Assembly: GCA_016713865.1 (NCBI GenBank)
Contig: JADJOG010000015.1
Coordinates: 1 to 59,923, forward strand
Origin: Flavobacteriales bacterium
GTDB taxonomy: Bacteria > Bacteroidota > Bacteroidia > Flavobacteriales_F > PHOS-HE28
Reading direction: 5' to 3'
DNA: 59,923 bases
Shown: piece after piece, positions 1 to 8,748 of the stretch
How positions within the stretch are numbered: the stretch's first letter is position 1
How the letters are laid out: each line of letters opens with the position of its first letter
Translations under genes and position numbers: made by a program
Notes under the pieces: generated by a model
What the model was told of the DNA's origin: nothing
What the model saw: the letters and a program-made list of their open reading frames with translations, nothing else
The model's database searches: none

Positions 1-1330
1 ATGTTATGTTTGCACAAACTGACAATTACAAAATTGCTATTGACAATTTTCAAACTAAATACAATGCTGAGTATGAAGATATTTCAATGGACATACTTCA
101 GAAATGGAAACAAAGCATTACCAATTGAAAAAACTAAGCATTTAACAGTTTGAAAAGTCAAGTTGGTAAAATAGCAAAAACCGAATTTGTGGGTTATCAA
201 CAAGGAACATATGCCACTTATAAAACAAATTTTGAAAAGTAGTTTTTGCAGTAAATATTTCGCCAGTAGCCAAAATCTAGTTAATGGACTTTTCATAAAA
301 CCTTACCCAGAGCCTAAAAATGTAAGTGATGACAATACTTACAAGTAATTATTCAACTGAAATTGCTGAAATCATTTTTGCAAAAACCAAAGACTTTCCT
401 AACAAAACTCAACTTTCAATTGCAGTAATTCAAAACGGAGAAACAAATTACTGCGGAATAATAAAAAACGACACTATAAAACCGACTAAAAATCAAAATA
501 AAATTTTGAAATTGGGTCCAATCACAAAAGTTTTACATCAACCGTTTTTCCTTCGCTTATTGAAGATAAAAAACTTAAATTGACGGATGAAATGTAATAC
601 TTTTTATTCATTTTCTATCAAAGATAACACTAAAATTAGCTTTCAAGTTTAGCTAATCACACTTCAGAGCTTACAAGATTGCCTGAAAACTTAGATTTAT
701 CAAATGAAACTAATCCATATACAAATTATGGTAAAAGAAATTAGAAGAATACCTTAAAAATTTATGAAACTTGAAAATGAACCTTTAAAAATTTCTTCCT
801 ACTCAAATTTAGGTGCTGGTCTTTTAGGATATACACTTGGTTTATCGCAAAACAAGTTTTCAAAATTATTACAAGAAAGTTTTTGACAAATACAAAATGA
901 CAAATTCATTTACATCATCATAAACTTAAATAACAGACTGGTAAAAGGTTTAGACGGAAATGGAGAAGTTGTTGCTAATTGGGATTTTGATGTTCTTTTT
1001 GGTGGTGGTGGAATTTTATCTTCAACAAGAAGATTTGGTAAAATTCGCAAACGCACAATTAATCCTAAAAATAAAGAACTTGCTTTGACAAGAAAGCCAA
1101 CTTTTTGACATAGATGAAAGTATGAAAATTGGCTTAGGTTGGCATATACTAAAAACAGGTAAGGTTTTAATTGGGTTTGGCATAATGGAGGAACTGGCGG
1201 TTATTCTTCTTCTATGGTTATAGATGCTGAAAAGAAAAAGCAGGTTATTATCTTATCAAATGCGTCTAATATAAATGATAACATAGACGATTTATGCTTT
1301 AAATTAATGAAACAAATTGAAAAACAATAA
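1..1330 (+). pseudogene. Broken DUF3887 + beta-lactamase-fold serine hydrolase
   Basis: Pieces in several frames assemble into one protein. An N-terminal part (about 1-310) resembles the DUF3887 domain often found before class C beta-lactamase-like hydrolases. It is followed by the hydrolase domain. The nucleophile motif SxxK is recognisable as GSITK after removing one extra C near 513. A YSN motif (Y-x-N) lies near 808, and an HNGGTGGYSS motif (the KTG equivalent) near 1185, just before the terminal helix and a TAA at 1328. At least six frame changes or stops occur. It may be a pseudogene, or an intact gene read with sequencing errors; homologues of this layout are usually cell-envelope esterases or peptidases. 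The 5' end is cut by the window. Base composition is far more AT-rich than the rest of the window. Confidence 0.6.
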
Positions 1331-1335
1331 CATCA

Positions 1336-1461
1336 GCTAACGGCAGTTGGCAAAATAGCAGTTTAGTGCTAAATTGAACATTGGTTTCAATTGAAGTTTA
1401 GTGCTAAATTAAGTAAGTGCTTCCCCAAAGTCCGCCACTTCGCTGACTGCGAAACGTTAGC
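1336..1461. repeat. attC-like inverted repeat between the hydrolase and the AraC gene
   Basis: The gene-free stretch is bounded by the complementary 7-mers GCTAACG (1336-1342) and CGTTAGC (1455-1461). Inside are two direct copies of GTTTAGTGCTAAATT (1361-1375 and 1396-1410), itself a near-palindrome. Complementary GTTAGC-type ends around a long imperfect hairpin are what integron cassette recombination sites look like. No integrase is in the window, so this remains a resemblance. Confidence 0.35.
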
Positions 1462-1504
1462 GGTCAGGCTACAACGACACCCAAACGACAATAATCATAA
1501 CGGA

Positions 1505-1900
1505 ATGACAACAGAAAAAGATAAAGCATCTGTAAGACAAAAGGAAATAGTTGCCCAGTATCTTCACGAGCTTGACAAACATTTGACCGACCTTAAAAAC
1601 GGAATGGCTGACAAAACTTTTGAAATAAAGGATTTGGCTGAATTGCTATTTGTAAGTCCCAAACATTTGAGCAACACTATTCAGGAAGTATTAGGGAAAT
1701 CGCCCTGCGATATTTATGAAGAGCGGCTTATGGAAATTTCTAAAGAACTTTTGCTTACAACCAACAACACCATCTCACATATCGCACAGACATTAACCTT
1801 TGACCCGTCTAACTTCACCAAATTTTTCAAGAGCTATGAAGGCAAAACCCCAAAACAATTTCGTGAACTAAATTCAAAAACTGAACTTCTCACCAAATAA
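1505..1900 (+). CDS. AraC-family helix-turn-helix transcriptional regulator (DNA-binding domain only)
   Basis: The 131-residue protein is almost entirely an AraC/XylS C-terminal domain. It has a first HTH (about residues 35-60, ending VSPKHLSNTIQ) and a second (about 85-110, DPSNFTKFFKSYEGKTPKQFRE) carrying the classic phenylalanine-rich recognition region and the GKTPKQFR tail. The ATG at 1505 is chosen because the 38 codons before it run through an attC-like repeat and look non-coding. There is no sensor domain, so it is probably a cytosolic DNA-binding protein with ligand sensing absent or supplied elsewhere. The next gene on the same strand, a short-chain dehydrogenase, begins 68 bp downstream; AraC-SDR pairs of this kind are common in Bacteroidota, and the regulator probably controls it. 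Confidence 0.8.
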   Translation: MTTEKDKASVRQKEIVAQYLHELDKHLTDLKNGMADKTFEIKDLAELLFVSPKHLSNTIQEVLGKSPCDIYEERLMEISKELLLTTNNTISHIAQTLTFDPSNFTKFFKSYEGKTPKQFRELNSKTELLTK

Positions 1901-1968
1901 TCGGAACTTCTCACCATAACCAACCCATAATCTATTTGGAAATTTGCACCAACAAATTCAAATAGATT

Positions 1969-2841
1969 ATGACAAAGAAAATTCTAATAACAGGTGCAAG
2001 TGGTGGCTTCGGAAAATTAATCGTATTTGCACTGTTACAAAAAGGTCATTCAGTTGCCGCTTCTATGCGGGACATCAATGGGAAAAACAAATCCATTGCA
2101 GACGAACTGAGTAAAGCAGGAGCAAAAATTATAGAAATTGATGTTACTGACGATACAAGTGTAAACAATGGAGTGCAAAAAGCCATTGCAGAACTTAATG
2201 GCTTAGATGTTTTGATAAACAATGCAGGTACCGGAGTTCTTGGAATGCAGGAGTTTTTTACACCTGCCGATTTTCAAAAAATATTTGACATTAATGTTTT
2301 TGGGGTACAACGAATGAACAGGGCCGTTGTTCCCTATTTCCGTGAAAAGAAGGACGGTTTGATTGTTTATACTTCAAGCTTGCTTGGCAGAATAGCCTTG
2401 CCATTTTACGGAGCTTATCAGGCTTCAAAATGGGCATTGGAAGCTCTAGCAGAAAATTACAGGGTAGAACTTTCTGGTTTCGGAATTGAAAATTGCATTG
2501 TAGAGCCGGGAGGATACCCAACTTCATTTAACGAAAATCTAATAAAGCCAAGCGACAAAAGTAGAGAAGCCGCTTATGGCGATTTTGCAAAAGTGCCTGA
2601 AATAGCACTTCAAAATTTTGAGAATGTTTTAAAGAACAATCCGCAACAAGACCCTCAAAAAGTGGCAGACGCTTATGCCGAACTTCTTGAAAAACCCAAA
2701 GGCGAAAAACCATTCCGTAAGGCAGTTGATTTTATTGGTATGGCAGAACATATCCAAAAATATAATGAACACCACGAGCAAATAATGACAGGACTTTACA
2801 CAAAATTTGGAACACAAGGAATGCTGAGTGTAAAGAAATAA
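1969..2841 (+). CDS. Short-chain dehydrogenase/reductase (SDR), classical type
   Basis: This 290-residue Rossmann-fold NAD(P)-dependent oxidoreductase shows the family motifs in order. The cofactor loop TGASGGFG lies near the N-terminus, NNAG near residue 86, a catalytic Ser in the YTSSL segment near 137, and YxxxK (YQASK) near 150. It is slightly longer than the usual 250 residues because of a C-terminal extension typical of SDRs with polar-substrate pockets. The substrate cannot be read from sequence. It follows the AraC regulator on the same strand and ends just before a strong terminator hairpin. Codon use and AT content match the AraC gene and differ sharply from genes beyond 4.1 kb. Confidence 0.88.
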   Translation: MTKKILITGASGGFGKLIVFALLQKGHSVAASMRDINGKNKSIADELSKAGAKIIEIDVTDDTSVNNGVQKAIAELNGLDVLINNAGTGVLGMQEFFTPADFQKIFDINVFGVQRMNRAVVPYFREKKDGLIVYTSSLLGRIALPFYGAYQASKWALEALAENYRVELSGFGIENCIVEPGGYPTSFNENLIKPSDKSREAAYGDFAKVPEIALQNFENVLKNNPQQDPQKVADAYAELLEKPKGEKPFRKAVDFIGMAEHIQKYNEHHEQIMTGLYTKFGTQGMLSVKK

Positions 2842-2865
2842 GTCAACGTGAAATATTTTCAGGAC

Positions 2866-2894
2866 AAAGGTTAATACTTCGGTATTGACCTTTT
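2866..2894 (+). terminator. Rho-independent terminator after the SDR gene
   Basis: A 12-bp stem (AAAGGTTAATAC with GTATTGACCTTT, one G-U pair) closes on a TTCG tetraloop and ends in a short T run. It lies 24 bp after the SDR stop codon. Confidence 0.8.
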
Positions 2895-2916
2895 GGCATT
2901 AGCAAAAGCCCGAACC

Positions 2917-3020
2917 GCTAACAAGGTATTTGCAAAAGCACGGCTGACGGAAGTAATTGAACAGTTGTGCATCTATCAACTTTGTGCTTATATTTAGCTG
3001 ACGTTTTTCAAATACCGTGC
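2917..3020. repeat. attC-like inverted repeat after the SDR gene
   Basis: The stretch begins with GCTAAC (2917-2922). It contains GGTATTTG (2925-2932) and GCACGG (2938-2943), and its right arm reads CAAATACCGTGC (3009-3020), which is complementary to both. This is the second site in the AT-rich end with GCTAAC plus a long imperfect hairpin, and clean sequence stops right after it. Confidence 0.3.
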
Positions 3021-4135
<1,115 letters not shown>

Positions 4136-4191
4136 TTGAGCGCAAGTGCTCGCAGAGCCTCGCACCAGCGCTCAACAGCGAATGACCACCG

Positions 4192-4756
4192 CTAATAGGC
4201 AGCACGCGAATCCGGCTCGCCCGCCAGCCTCAGCCCTTGTTCAGGTCCAATCAATCCCGGCGGCGTGCGCACCAGCAGGCTGTTCTCTTCCGGATCAACC
4301 CTGCAGGATCATCTCGTCGGTGATAGGCACCAGAACCTCATGCTCGCCCTTCAGCACCACGAGCAGCGGGTTCTTCGTCGTGCCTTCGATGGCCGTAACG
4401 ATGCCTAGCTCGCCGTGCTCCTCATCGCGCACGAGCATGTCGATGAACTCCTCGGGGTCCCAGCTCTCGTCGCTGCCATCGGCCAATAGACCAGGTGGCG
4501 CATAGAGGTCGCGGCCCACGATGATCTGCGCGCTCTGCGGGTCGTTGAAGTCGTCGAACTTCACGAGCGTCTCGCTCCCCTTCTCAAACAGGCGGCTGAA
4601 TGCGAAGGGCACCTTCTGTCCTTCAATGTCAACGAAGAAGGAACCGGCATGCACCAACTCATCGAGGTCGATGTCGTCGAGGTGGAGCGTGAGTTCGCCT
4701 TGGTGCCCCCATGGCTTTCCGATGCGGCCGATGCGGTGCAGGCTATCGAGGTCCAT
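4192..4756 (-). CDS. rimM: Ribosome maturation factor RimM (3' end frameshifted)
   Basis: RimM binds ribosomal protein S19 and helps mature the 30S head in the cytosol. The N-terminal RimM barrel is clear (RIGRIGKPWGHQGELTL, then FVDIEGQKVPF), followed by a PRC-barrel (LVRDEEHGELGIVTAIEG, LLVVLKGEHEVLVPI). The main frame stops after 153 residues at about 4298. The other frame continues sensibly as VDPEENSLLVRTPPGLIGPEQG to a TAG at 4192, giving the usual family end and about 187 residues. One extra base near 4296-4300 (CAGGGTTGAT) explains the break. The ATG at 4756 is the first in a RimM-like context. Just beyond lies the unreliable sequence join, so error is the likeliest cause. Confidence 0.88.
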
Positions 4757-4779
4757 GGGGTGAAGGTAAAGTCGTGCTG

Positions 4780-5379
4780 CTATTGCGGCACCGCCGTGAC
4801 CTTGCCGCCCGGAGTGCGATGCCCGCCCGGGTAGAATGCACCGAGATTGATGCGCGAGCGACGGACGAAGGAATCGAGTGTATCCCCATCGCGCAGCGCT
4901 CGGAGCACGAGCTCCGCCGTGGCCTCGGCATCGTTGCCGGCGCGATGGTGCTTGAGCGGGATGCCGTGGTGCGCACACATCGCGCTGAGGCCATACGAGT
5001 TGTGACCCGGCCAAACGCGGCGCGCCATGCTCACGCTGCAGAAGTACCTGAAGCTCGGATGCCCGAGGCGCTGTGATGCGAGCGTTGCCTTCAGCACATT
5101 CATGTCGAAGGCAGCGTTGTGCGCGACCACGGTGGCGCCGAGCAACAGCTCCTGCACTTCGGGCCAGACCTCGTGCCATCGCGGCGACAGCTCCACATCC
5201 TCAGGGCGGATGCCATGCACAGCCACGTTCCACGGACTGAACCAGGGCCATTGCGGCGGTTTGATGAGCCAGTTGCGCACCTCGCGCACCACACCGCCGC
5301 GCACGATGGCGATGCCCAGCTCACATGGGCTGTCGGCCGCAGTGGTGGCGGTCTCGAAATCGAGCGCGAGGAAGTCCAT
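4780..5379 (-). CDS. DEDDh 3'-5' exonuclease (DnaQ/RNase T-like)
   Basis: This 199-residue protein has the exonuclease fold with ExoI DFET (residues 6-9), ExoII with HNAAFD in the middle, and ExoIII with H-x4-D in HRAGNDAEA. These supply the four acidic metal ligands and the general-base histidine. It is the stand-alone DNA polymerase III epsilon-like type, so a proofreading or repair role is plausible but unproven. The start at MDFLALDFET is preferred over an upstream in-frame ATG, because the latter runs into the inverted-repeat array and because a -7 box lies 7 nt before this ATG. It ends at TAG, 23 bp before rimM on the same strand. Confidence 0.85.
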   Translation of the reverse strand: MDFLALDFETATTAADSPCELGIAIVRGGVVREVRNWLIKPPQWPWFSPWNVAVHGIRPEDVELSPRWHEVWPEVQELLLGATVVAHNAAFDMNVLKATLASQRLGHPSFRYFCSVSMARRVWPGHNSYGLSAMCAHHGIPLKHHRAGNDAEATAELVLRALRDGDTLDSFVRRSRINLGAFYPGGHRTPGGKVTAVPQ

Positions 5380-5386
5380 GAGACGG

Positions 5387-5394
5387 CGAAGGTA
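5387..5394 (-). promoter_or_regulatory. Putative -7 box TACCTTCG, exonuclease gene
   Basis: TACCTTCG on the minus strand lies 7 nt before the exonuclease ATG. It matches the Bacteroidota TAnnTTTG box with T-to-C at position 7. The spacing would put the transcript start on the start codon. No clear -33 TTG is seen. Confidence 0.45.
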
Positions 5395-5426
5395 GCCGAC
5401 CAAAGCGGTGGAGGCATGGTGGGTTT

Positions 5427-5474
5427 TCGCCATCTCGTGGCGATATTTTCGCCACGCCGTGGCGATTTTCCACC
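5427..5474. repeat. Left inverted-repeat array of the DUF4143 cassette
   Basis: Four alternating half-sites TCGCCA (5427), TGGCGA (5438), TCGCCA (5449) and TGGCGA (5460) are spaced exactly 11 bp apart. TTTTCCACC follows, then directly the first possible ATG of the ATPase gene at 5475. The reverse complement recurs after the gene at 6755-6802. The 11-bp period places the sites on one face of the helix, as in an operator for a cooperative dimer. Confidence 0.85.
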
Positions 5475-6752
5475 ATGTCGAGTACTTTCGCGAAGCGCAT
5501 TCCCCAGCAGCGCATCCTAATGAAAGCCAGGAACCTCAGGCATTACGTTGACATCGCGATGAAGGACACCCCGGTGGTGCTCGTGAACGGCGCGCGCCAA
5601 ACGGGGAAGACCACCTTGGTGCAGGACATCGCCGCGCGGAAGAAGGCCTCGTATGTCACGCTCGACGACCACGCCGACCTCGACGCCGCGCTGAACGACC
5701 CGGCGGGCTTCATCGCGGGCCTGGGCCCCTTCGCGGTGATCGACGAGGTGCAGAACGCGCCGAACATCTTCCGCGCCATCAAGGCCTCGGTGGATCGCGA
5801 CCGCCGTCCGGGGCGCTTCCTCCTTACCGGCAGCGCCAACGTGCTGGTGCTGCCCAAACTCGCCGACTCACTTGCGGGCCGCATGGAGATCATCACCCTG
5901 TACCCGATGGCGCAGGATGAACTCGCCGGGCGCAAGAGCGGTTTCATTGATGCGTTGTTCGGCAAACGGCTGCCCACGAAAGCACCAACGCATTGCGACC
6001 GCACGAAGCTGGCTCGCTTGGTGTTCGCGGGTGGATACCCCGAAGTGATGCGCCGTGCCGACAGCGCGCGCCGCAACGCATGGTACAGGGCGTACATCAC
6101 CGGCGTGCTGCAACGCGATGTGCGCGACATCAGCAACATCGCCGACTTGAGTGCAATGCCCAAATTGCTGGCGCAACTGGCCATGCGCAGCAGCGGCCTC
6201 ATGAACCTCGCCGACATCAGCCGCGGCCTCGATTCGCCGCACAGCACATTGCGCCGCTACCTGGCTTTGCTCGAAGCCACTTTCCTGCATGTGCCGCTGC
6301 GCCCGTGGACAGCCAACCGCAGCAACCGCTTGGTGAAGGCAGAGAAGATCCATCTCTCCGACAGCGGCTTCGCGGCGCATCTATGCGGCATCAACTCGGC
6401 GGGCGAGCTCGCGAAGAGCGACCGCTTCGGCAACCTGCTGGAGACCTTCGTGGTGAATGAGCTGCGCAAGGTGGCCGGCTGGAGCAAGACCACCGTGGAG
6501 CACTACCACTTCCGAAATGAGAAGGCACGCGAGGTGGACGTGGTGCTTGAGGATAGCGCGGGCCGCGTGGTGGGCATCGAGGTGAAGGCCTCATCGAGCA
6601 TCGGAACCGCTGATCTCGCTGGATTGAATCAACTGCGCGAAGCCGCAGGCAGCAAATGGGTGCGCGGCATCGTGCTGCATTCCGGGCCGGGCATCACAGG
6701 CTTCGACAAGGACCTGCATGCCGTGCCGCTGAGCGCGCTGTGGGAGTGGTAG
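5475..6752 (+). CDS. AAA-family ATPase with C-terminal DUF4143 (COG1373)
   Basis: This 425-residue protein has a P-loop (GARQTGKTT, near residue 39), a Walker B with FAVIDEVQ near 88, and an LLTGSAN sensor segment near 116. A winged-helix-like middle follows (ISRGLDSPHSTLRRYLALLE), then the DUF4143 domain with the EVDVVLEDSAGRVVGIEVKAS motif. That motif resembles a PD-(D/E)xK nuclease core (D...E-x-K), although DUF4143 function is not established. An alternative start is the ATG at 5520, which gives the more usual N-terminus. The gene fills the space between two 48-bp inverted repeats almost exactly, suggesting a self-contained, autoregulated or mobile unit. It ends at TAG. Confidence 0.85.
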   Translation: MSSTFAKRIPQQRILMKARNLRHYVDIAMKDTPVVLVNGARQTGKTTLVQDIAARKKASYVTLDDHADLDAALNDPAGFIAGLGPFAVIDEVQNAPNIFRAIKASVDRDRRPGRFLLTGSANVLVLPKLADSLAGRMEIITLYPMAQDELAGRKSGFIDALFGKRLPTKAPTHCDRTKLARLVFAGGYPEVMRRADSARRNAWYRAYITGVLQRDVRDISNIADLSAMPKLLAQLAMRSSGLMNLADISRGLDSPHSTLRRYLALLEATFLHVPLRPWTANRSNRLVKAEKIHLSDSGFAAHLCGINSAGELAKSDRFGNLLETFVVNELRKVAGWSKTTVEHYHFRNEKAREVDVVLEDSAGRVVGIEVKASSSIGTADLAGLNQLREAAGSKWVRGIVLHSGPGITGFDKDLHAVPLSALWEW

Positions 6753-6754
6753 GT

Positions 6755-6802
6755 GGTGGAAAATCGCCACGGCGTGGCGATATTCTCGCCACGGTGTGGC
6801 GA
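6755..6802. repeat. Right inverted-repeat array of the DUF4143 cassette
   Basis: GGTGGAAAA is followed by TCGCCA (6764), TGGCGA (6775), TCGCCA (6786) and TGGCGA (6797), again exactly 11 bp apart. It is the near-exact inverse of the array at 5427-5474 (about 43 of 48 bases) and starts 2 bp after the stop codon of the ATPase gene. No target-site duplication is visible outside either array. Confidence 0.85.
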
Positions 6803-6831
6803 ATCACCACGGAACTATTTCACAATTCCAG

Positions 6832-7260
6832 TCACCGCAAGCGACTCCGAAAGATCCTGCGCCGCGGCGATGCAGCTTCTTCAGTCAACCGCTTGCGCAC
6901 ACTCCAACCCTGCCAGACCATGTACGCGCCCGATAGGATCGCGCCATAGCAAAGCAGGTAGCCGCCATTGCCGGAATTCAACCAGAATGTGACACCTACT
7001 GTGAGGCCTACTCCGATAGCAAGCAGGACGGCCCCGATGGCAACGTGCGTCTGGGCGCGTGACATTTCCGAGTCTCGCAATTGTATGCGGGTCGCTTCAT
7101 CGTCAATTGCAATAACAAGCTCCCGGATCACATCTTCTTGGAATCCTCGGCCACGCATTTCCGCGATGATTGTCGACATATCCCGCCCCTTCGCACGTTC
7201 ATTCGCGTGATTCTCGATGAGGCCACGCGCTTCGCTGCTATCAAGCCACTGGTCATCCAT
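6832..7260 (-). CDS. Hypothetical small membrane protein
   Basis: I do not recognise this family. The 142-residue protein starts with a soluble, charged helical half: a segment like STIIAEMRGRGFQEDVIRELV resembles short regulatory or SHOCT-like helices. Two hydrophobic segments follow (about residues 70-92 and 98-115), then a basic tail (RRRIFRSRLR). This suggests two inner-membrane helices with both ends in the cytosol. It lies 3 bp downstream of dapA on the same strand and is probably cotranscribed with it. No functional link is evident. Confidence 0.6.
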   Translation of the reverse strand: MDDQWLDSSEARGLIENHANERAKGRDMSTIIAEMRGRGFQEDVIRELVIAIDDEATRIQLRDSEMSRAQTHVAIGAVLLAIGVGLTVGVTFWLNSGNGGYLLCYGAILSGAYMVWQGWSVRKRLTEEAASPRRRIFRSRLR

Positions 7261-7263
7261 AGT

Positions 7264-8157
7264 TCAGAGCTTCACCACCTCCGCATCGGCCAGCGCGCGG
7301 TAGAGCTTCTTCTCGGTGGCCTCGCTGATGTTCACCAGCGGCAGGCGCATGGTGTCGCCGCAGATGCCGAGTTCCTTCAGCGCGTACTTGATGCCGCCGG
7401 GGTTGCCTTCGGCGAAGAGCAGATCGATGACCTCGATGAGGCGCAGGTGCTCCTTGCGCGCCGTGGCGAGGTCGCCGTCCATCGCGGCATGCACGAGAGC
7501 GCCGAACTCATGAGGCAGTGCATTGCCCACAACGCTGATCACACCAACGCCGCCCATAGCCATGATGGGGAGCGTGAGCGCGTCGTCGCCGCTGATGAGC
7601 ATGAAGTCCTTCGGCTTGTGCTTAAGGATGCGGCCCATCTGGTCGAGGTTGGCGCTGGCCTCCTTGATGGCGATGATGTTGGCGAAGTCCTTGGCGAGGC
7701 GCACGGAGGTATCGGCCGTGATGTTGCTGCCAGTGCGGCCCGGAACATTATAGAGGATGATGGGCCGCAGCGCCACTTGCGCGATGGCCTTGTAGTGCTG
7801 GTAGATGCCTTCCTGCGTGGGCTTGTTGTAGTACGGGCTCACGCTGAGGATCGCATCCACGCCGTCCATCTCGAAATCAGCGAGCGCATCAACCACATCC
7901 GCCGTGTTGTTTCCGCCCACGCCGAGCACGATGGGCACGCGGTTGCGCACGAAGCCGATGGTCTCAGCGAGCAACTGCTTCTTCTCGGCCTTGGTGAGCG
8001 TGACGCTCTCGCCGGTGGTGCCCATGGTCACCACGTAATCCACACCGCCGGTGATCTGGTGCTCGATGAGCTTCTCCAAACCTGCGTAATCGATATGCCC
8101 ATTATCCCGGAAGGGCGTCACCATCGCAACGCCAAGTCCTTTGAATCGCTCGTCCAT
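7264..8157 (-). CDS. dapA: 4-hydroxy-tetrahydrodipicolinate synthase
   Basis: DapA condenses pyruvate with aspartate semialdehyde, the first committed step to diaminopimelate and lysine in the cytosol. The 297-residue length is typical. Visible motifs are GTTGESVTLT (phosphate/keto-acid loop, near residue 47), YNVPGRTGSNI with the catalytic Tyr near 137, and IAIKEASANLDQM with the Schiff-base Lys near 165. A glycine-rich MGGVGVISVVGN segment follows. A DUF6913-like gene lies immediately upstream on the same strand. The ATG is followed by a sequence in line with the family N-terminus (FKGLGVAMVTPF). Confidence 0.95.
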   Translation of the reverse strand: MDERFKGLGVAMVTPFRDNGHIDYAGLEKLIEHQITGGVDYVVTMGTTGESVTLTKAEKKQLLAETIGFVRNRVPIVLGVGGNNTADVVDALADFEMDGVDAILSVSPYYNKPTQEGIYQHYKAIAQVALRPIILYNVPGRTGSNITADTSVRLAKDFANIIAIKEASANLDQMGRILKHKPKDFMLISGDDALTLPIMAMGGVGVISVVGNALPHEFGALVHAAMDGDLATARKEHLRLIEVIDLLFAEGNPGGIKYALKELGICGDTMRLPLVNISEATEKKLYRALADAEVVKL

Positions 8158-8178
8158 GTTGATTGCCCGAAGGCGTGT

Positions 8179-8748
8179 TCAGTTCAGTGAAGGTTCCGGC
8201 TTACTGTTCACCATGAGCAGGTAATGATGCACCTGCTGGATGAGCTGCGGCAGGCTGCGCGAGCCGGCCATGTCGATCATCATATCCAGGATCTTCTTGT
8301 TGCTCTCGCTCCAGCGGCCCACCTTGAAGCGCGCGCGGCTCTTGGCCAGGATGTACTGGATGGGCAGGCGGTCCTCCAAGGTGAGGTCGATGATGATCTC
8401 GTACTCCTCGGCCATGAAGTTCTGCACGGTGTTGCCCTGCGGGATACGGTACCAATTGAGGTCCTTCTGGCAGATGGCCTCGAAGTTGAGCTTGGCGTGC
8501 AGGTAGTGCGGCATCACCTTCTGATCGGAATAACCGAGCGCCATGATGTTGCTGAGGCCGAGTTCCTCCTTGAGTCGCTTCACGTAGTTGCGGACATGGT
8601 TGTGGGAAGCCTCGTCCTCCACCACATAGACGATGGCCACCTTGCGCGCTAAGGCGATGCTGCGCGCGATGGGTTTTCGGTCCTGCGGCAGATCGCGCAG
8701 CAGCCTGCGGATGCCCATCCATTCTTTGATGCGGTCGAGCAGCTTCAT
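8179..8748 (-). CDS. Uncharacterized protein, DUF6913-like
   Basis: The 189-residue cytosolic protein has no signal peptide or membrane segment. It resembles the small Bacteroidota family usually annotated DUF6913, with a conserved middle (VYVVEDEASHNHVRNYVKRLKEEL, then NFMAEEYEIIIDLTLEDRLPIQYILAKSRARFKVG). The fold looks like alternating alpha/beta. In many Bacteroidota this family sits next to dapA, as here. It overlaps the end of ligA by 4 bp (ATGA), so ligA, this gene, dapA and the following small membrane protein form one likely operon. Function unknown. Confidence 0.6.
   Translation of the reverse strand: MKLLDRIKEWMGIRRLLRDLPQDRKPIARSIALARKVAIVYVVEDEASHNHVRNYVKRLKEELGLSNIMALGYSDQKVMPHYLHAKLNFEAICQKDLNWYRIPQGNTVQNFMAEEYEIIIDLTLEDRLPIQYILAKSRARFKVGRWSESNKKILDMMIDMAGSRSLPQLIQQVHHYLLMVNSKPEPSLN

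Noticed and set aside
4142..4158. A second copy of the STN-gene repeat at the left join
   Set aside because: Only 17 bases match 51961-51977 (one mismatch) and the hairpin part is missing; could be chance or part of the bad join.
4295..5179. A long N-terminal extension of RimM
   Set aside because: The extra codons are antisense to or out of phase with the exonuclease gene and show no similarity; the ATG at 4756 fits the family.
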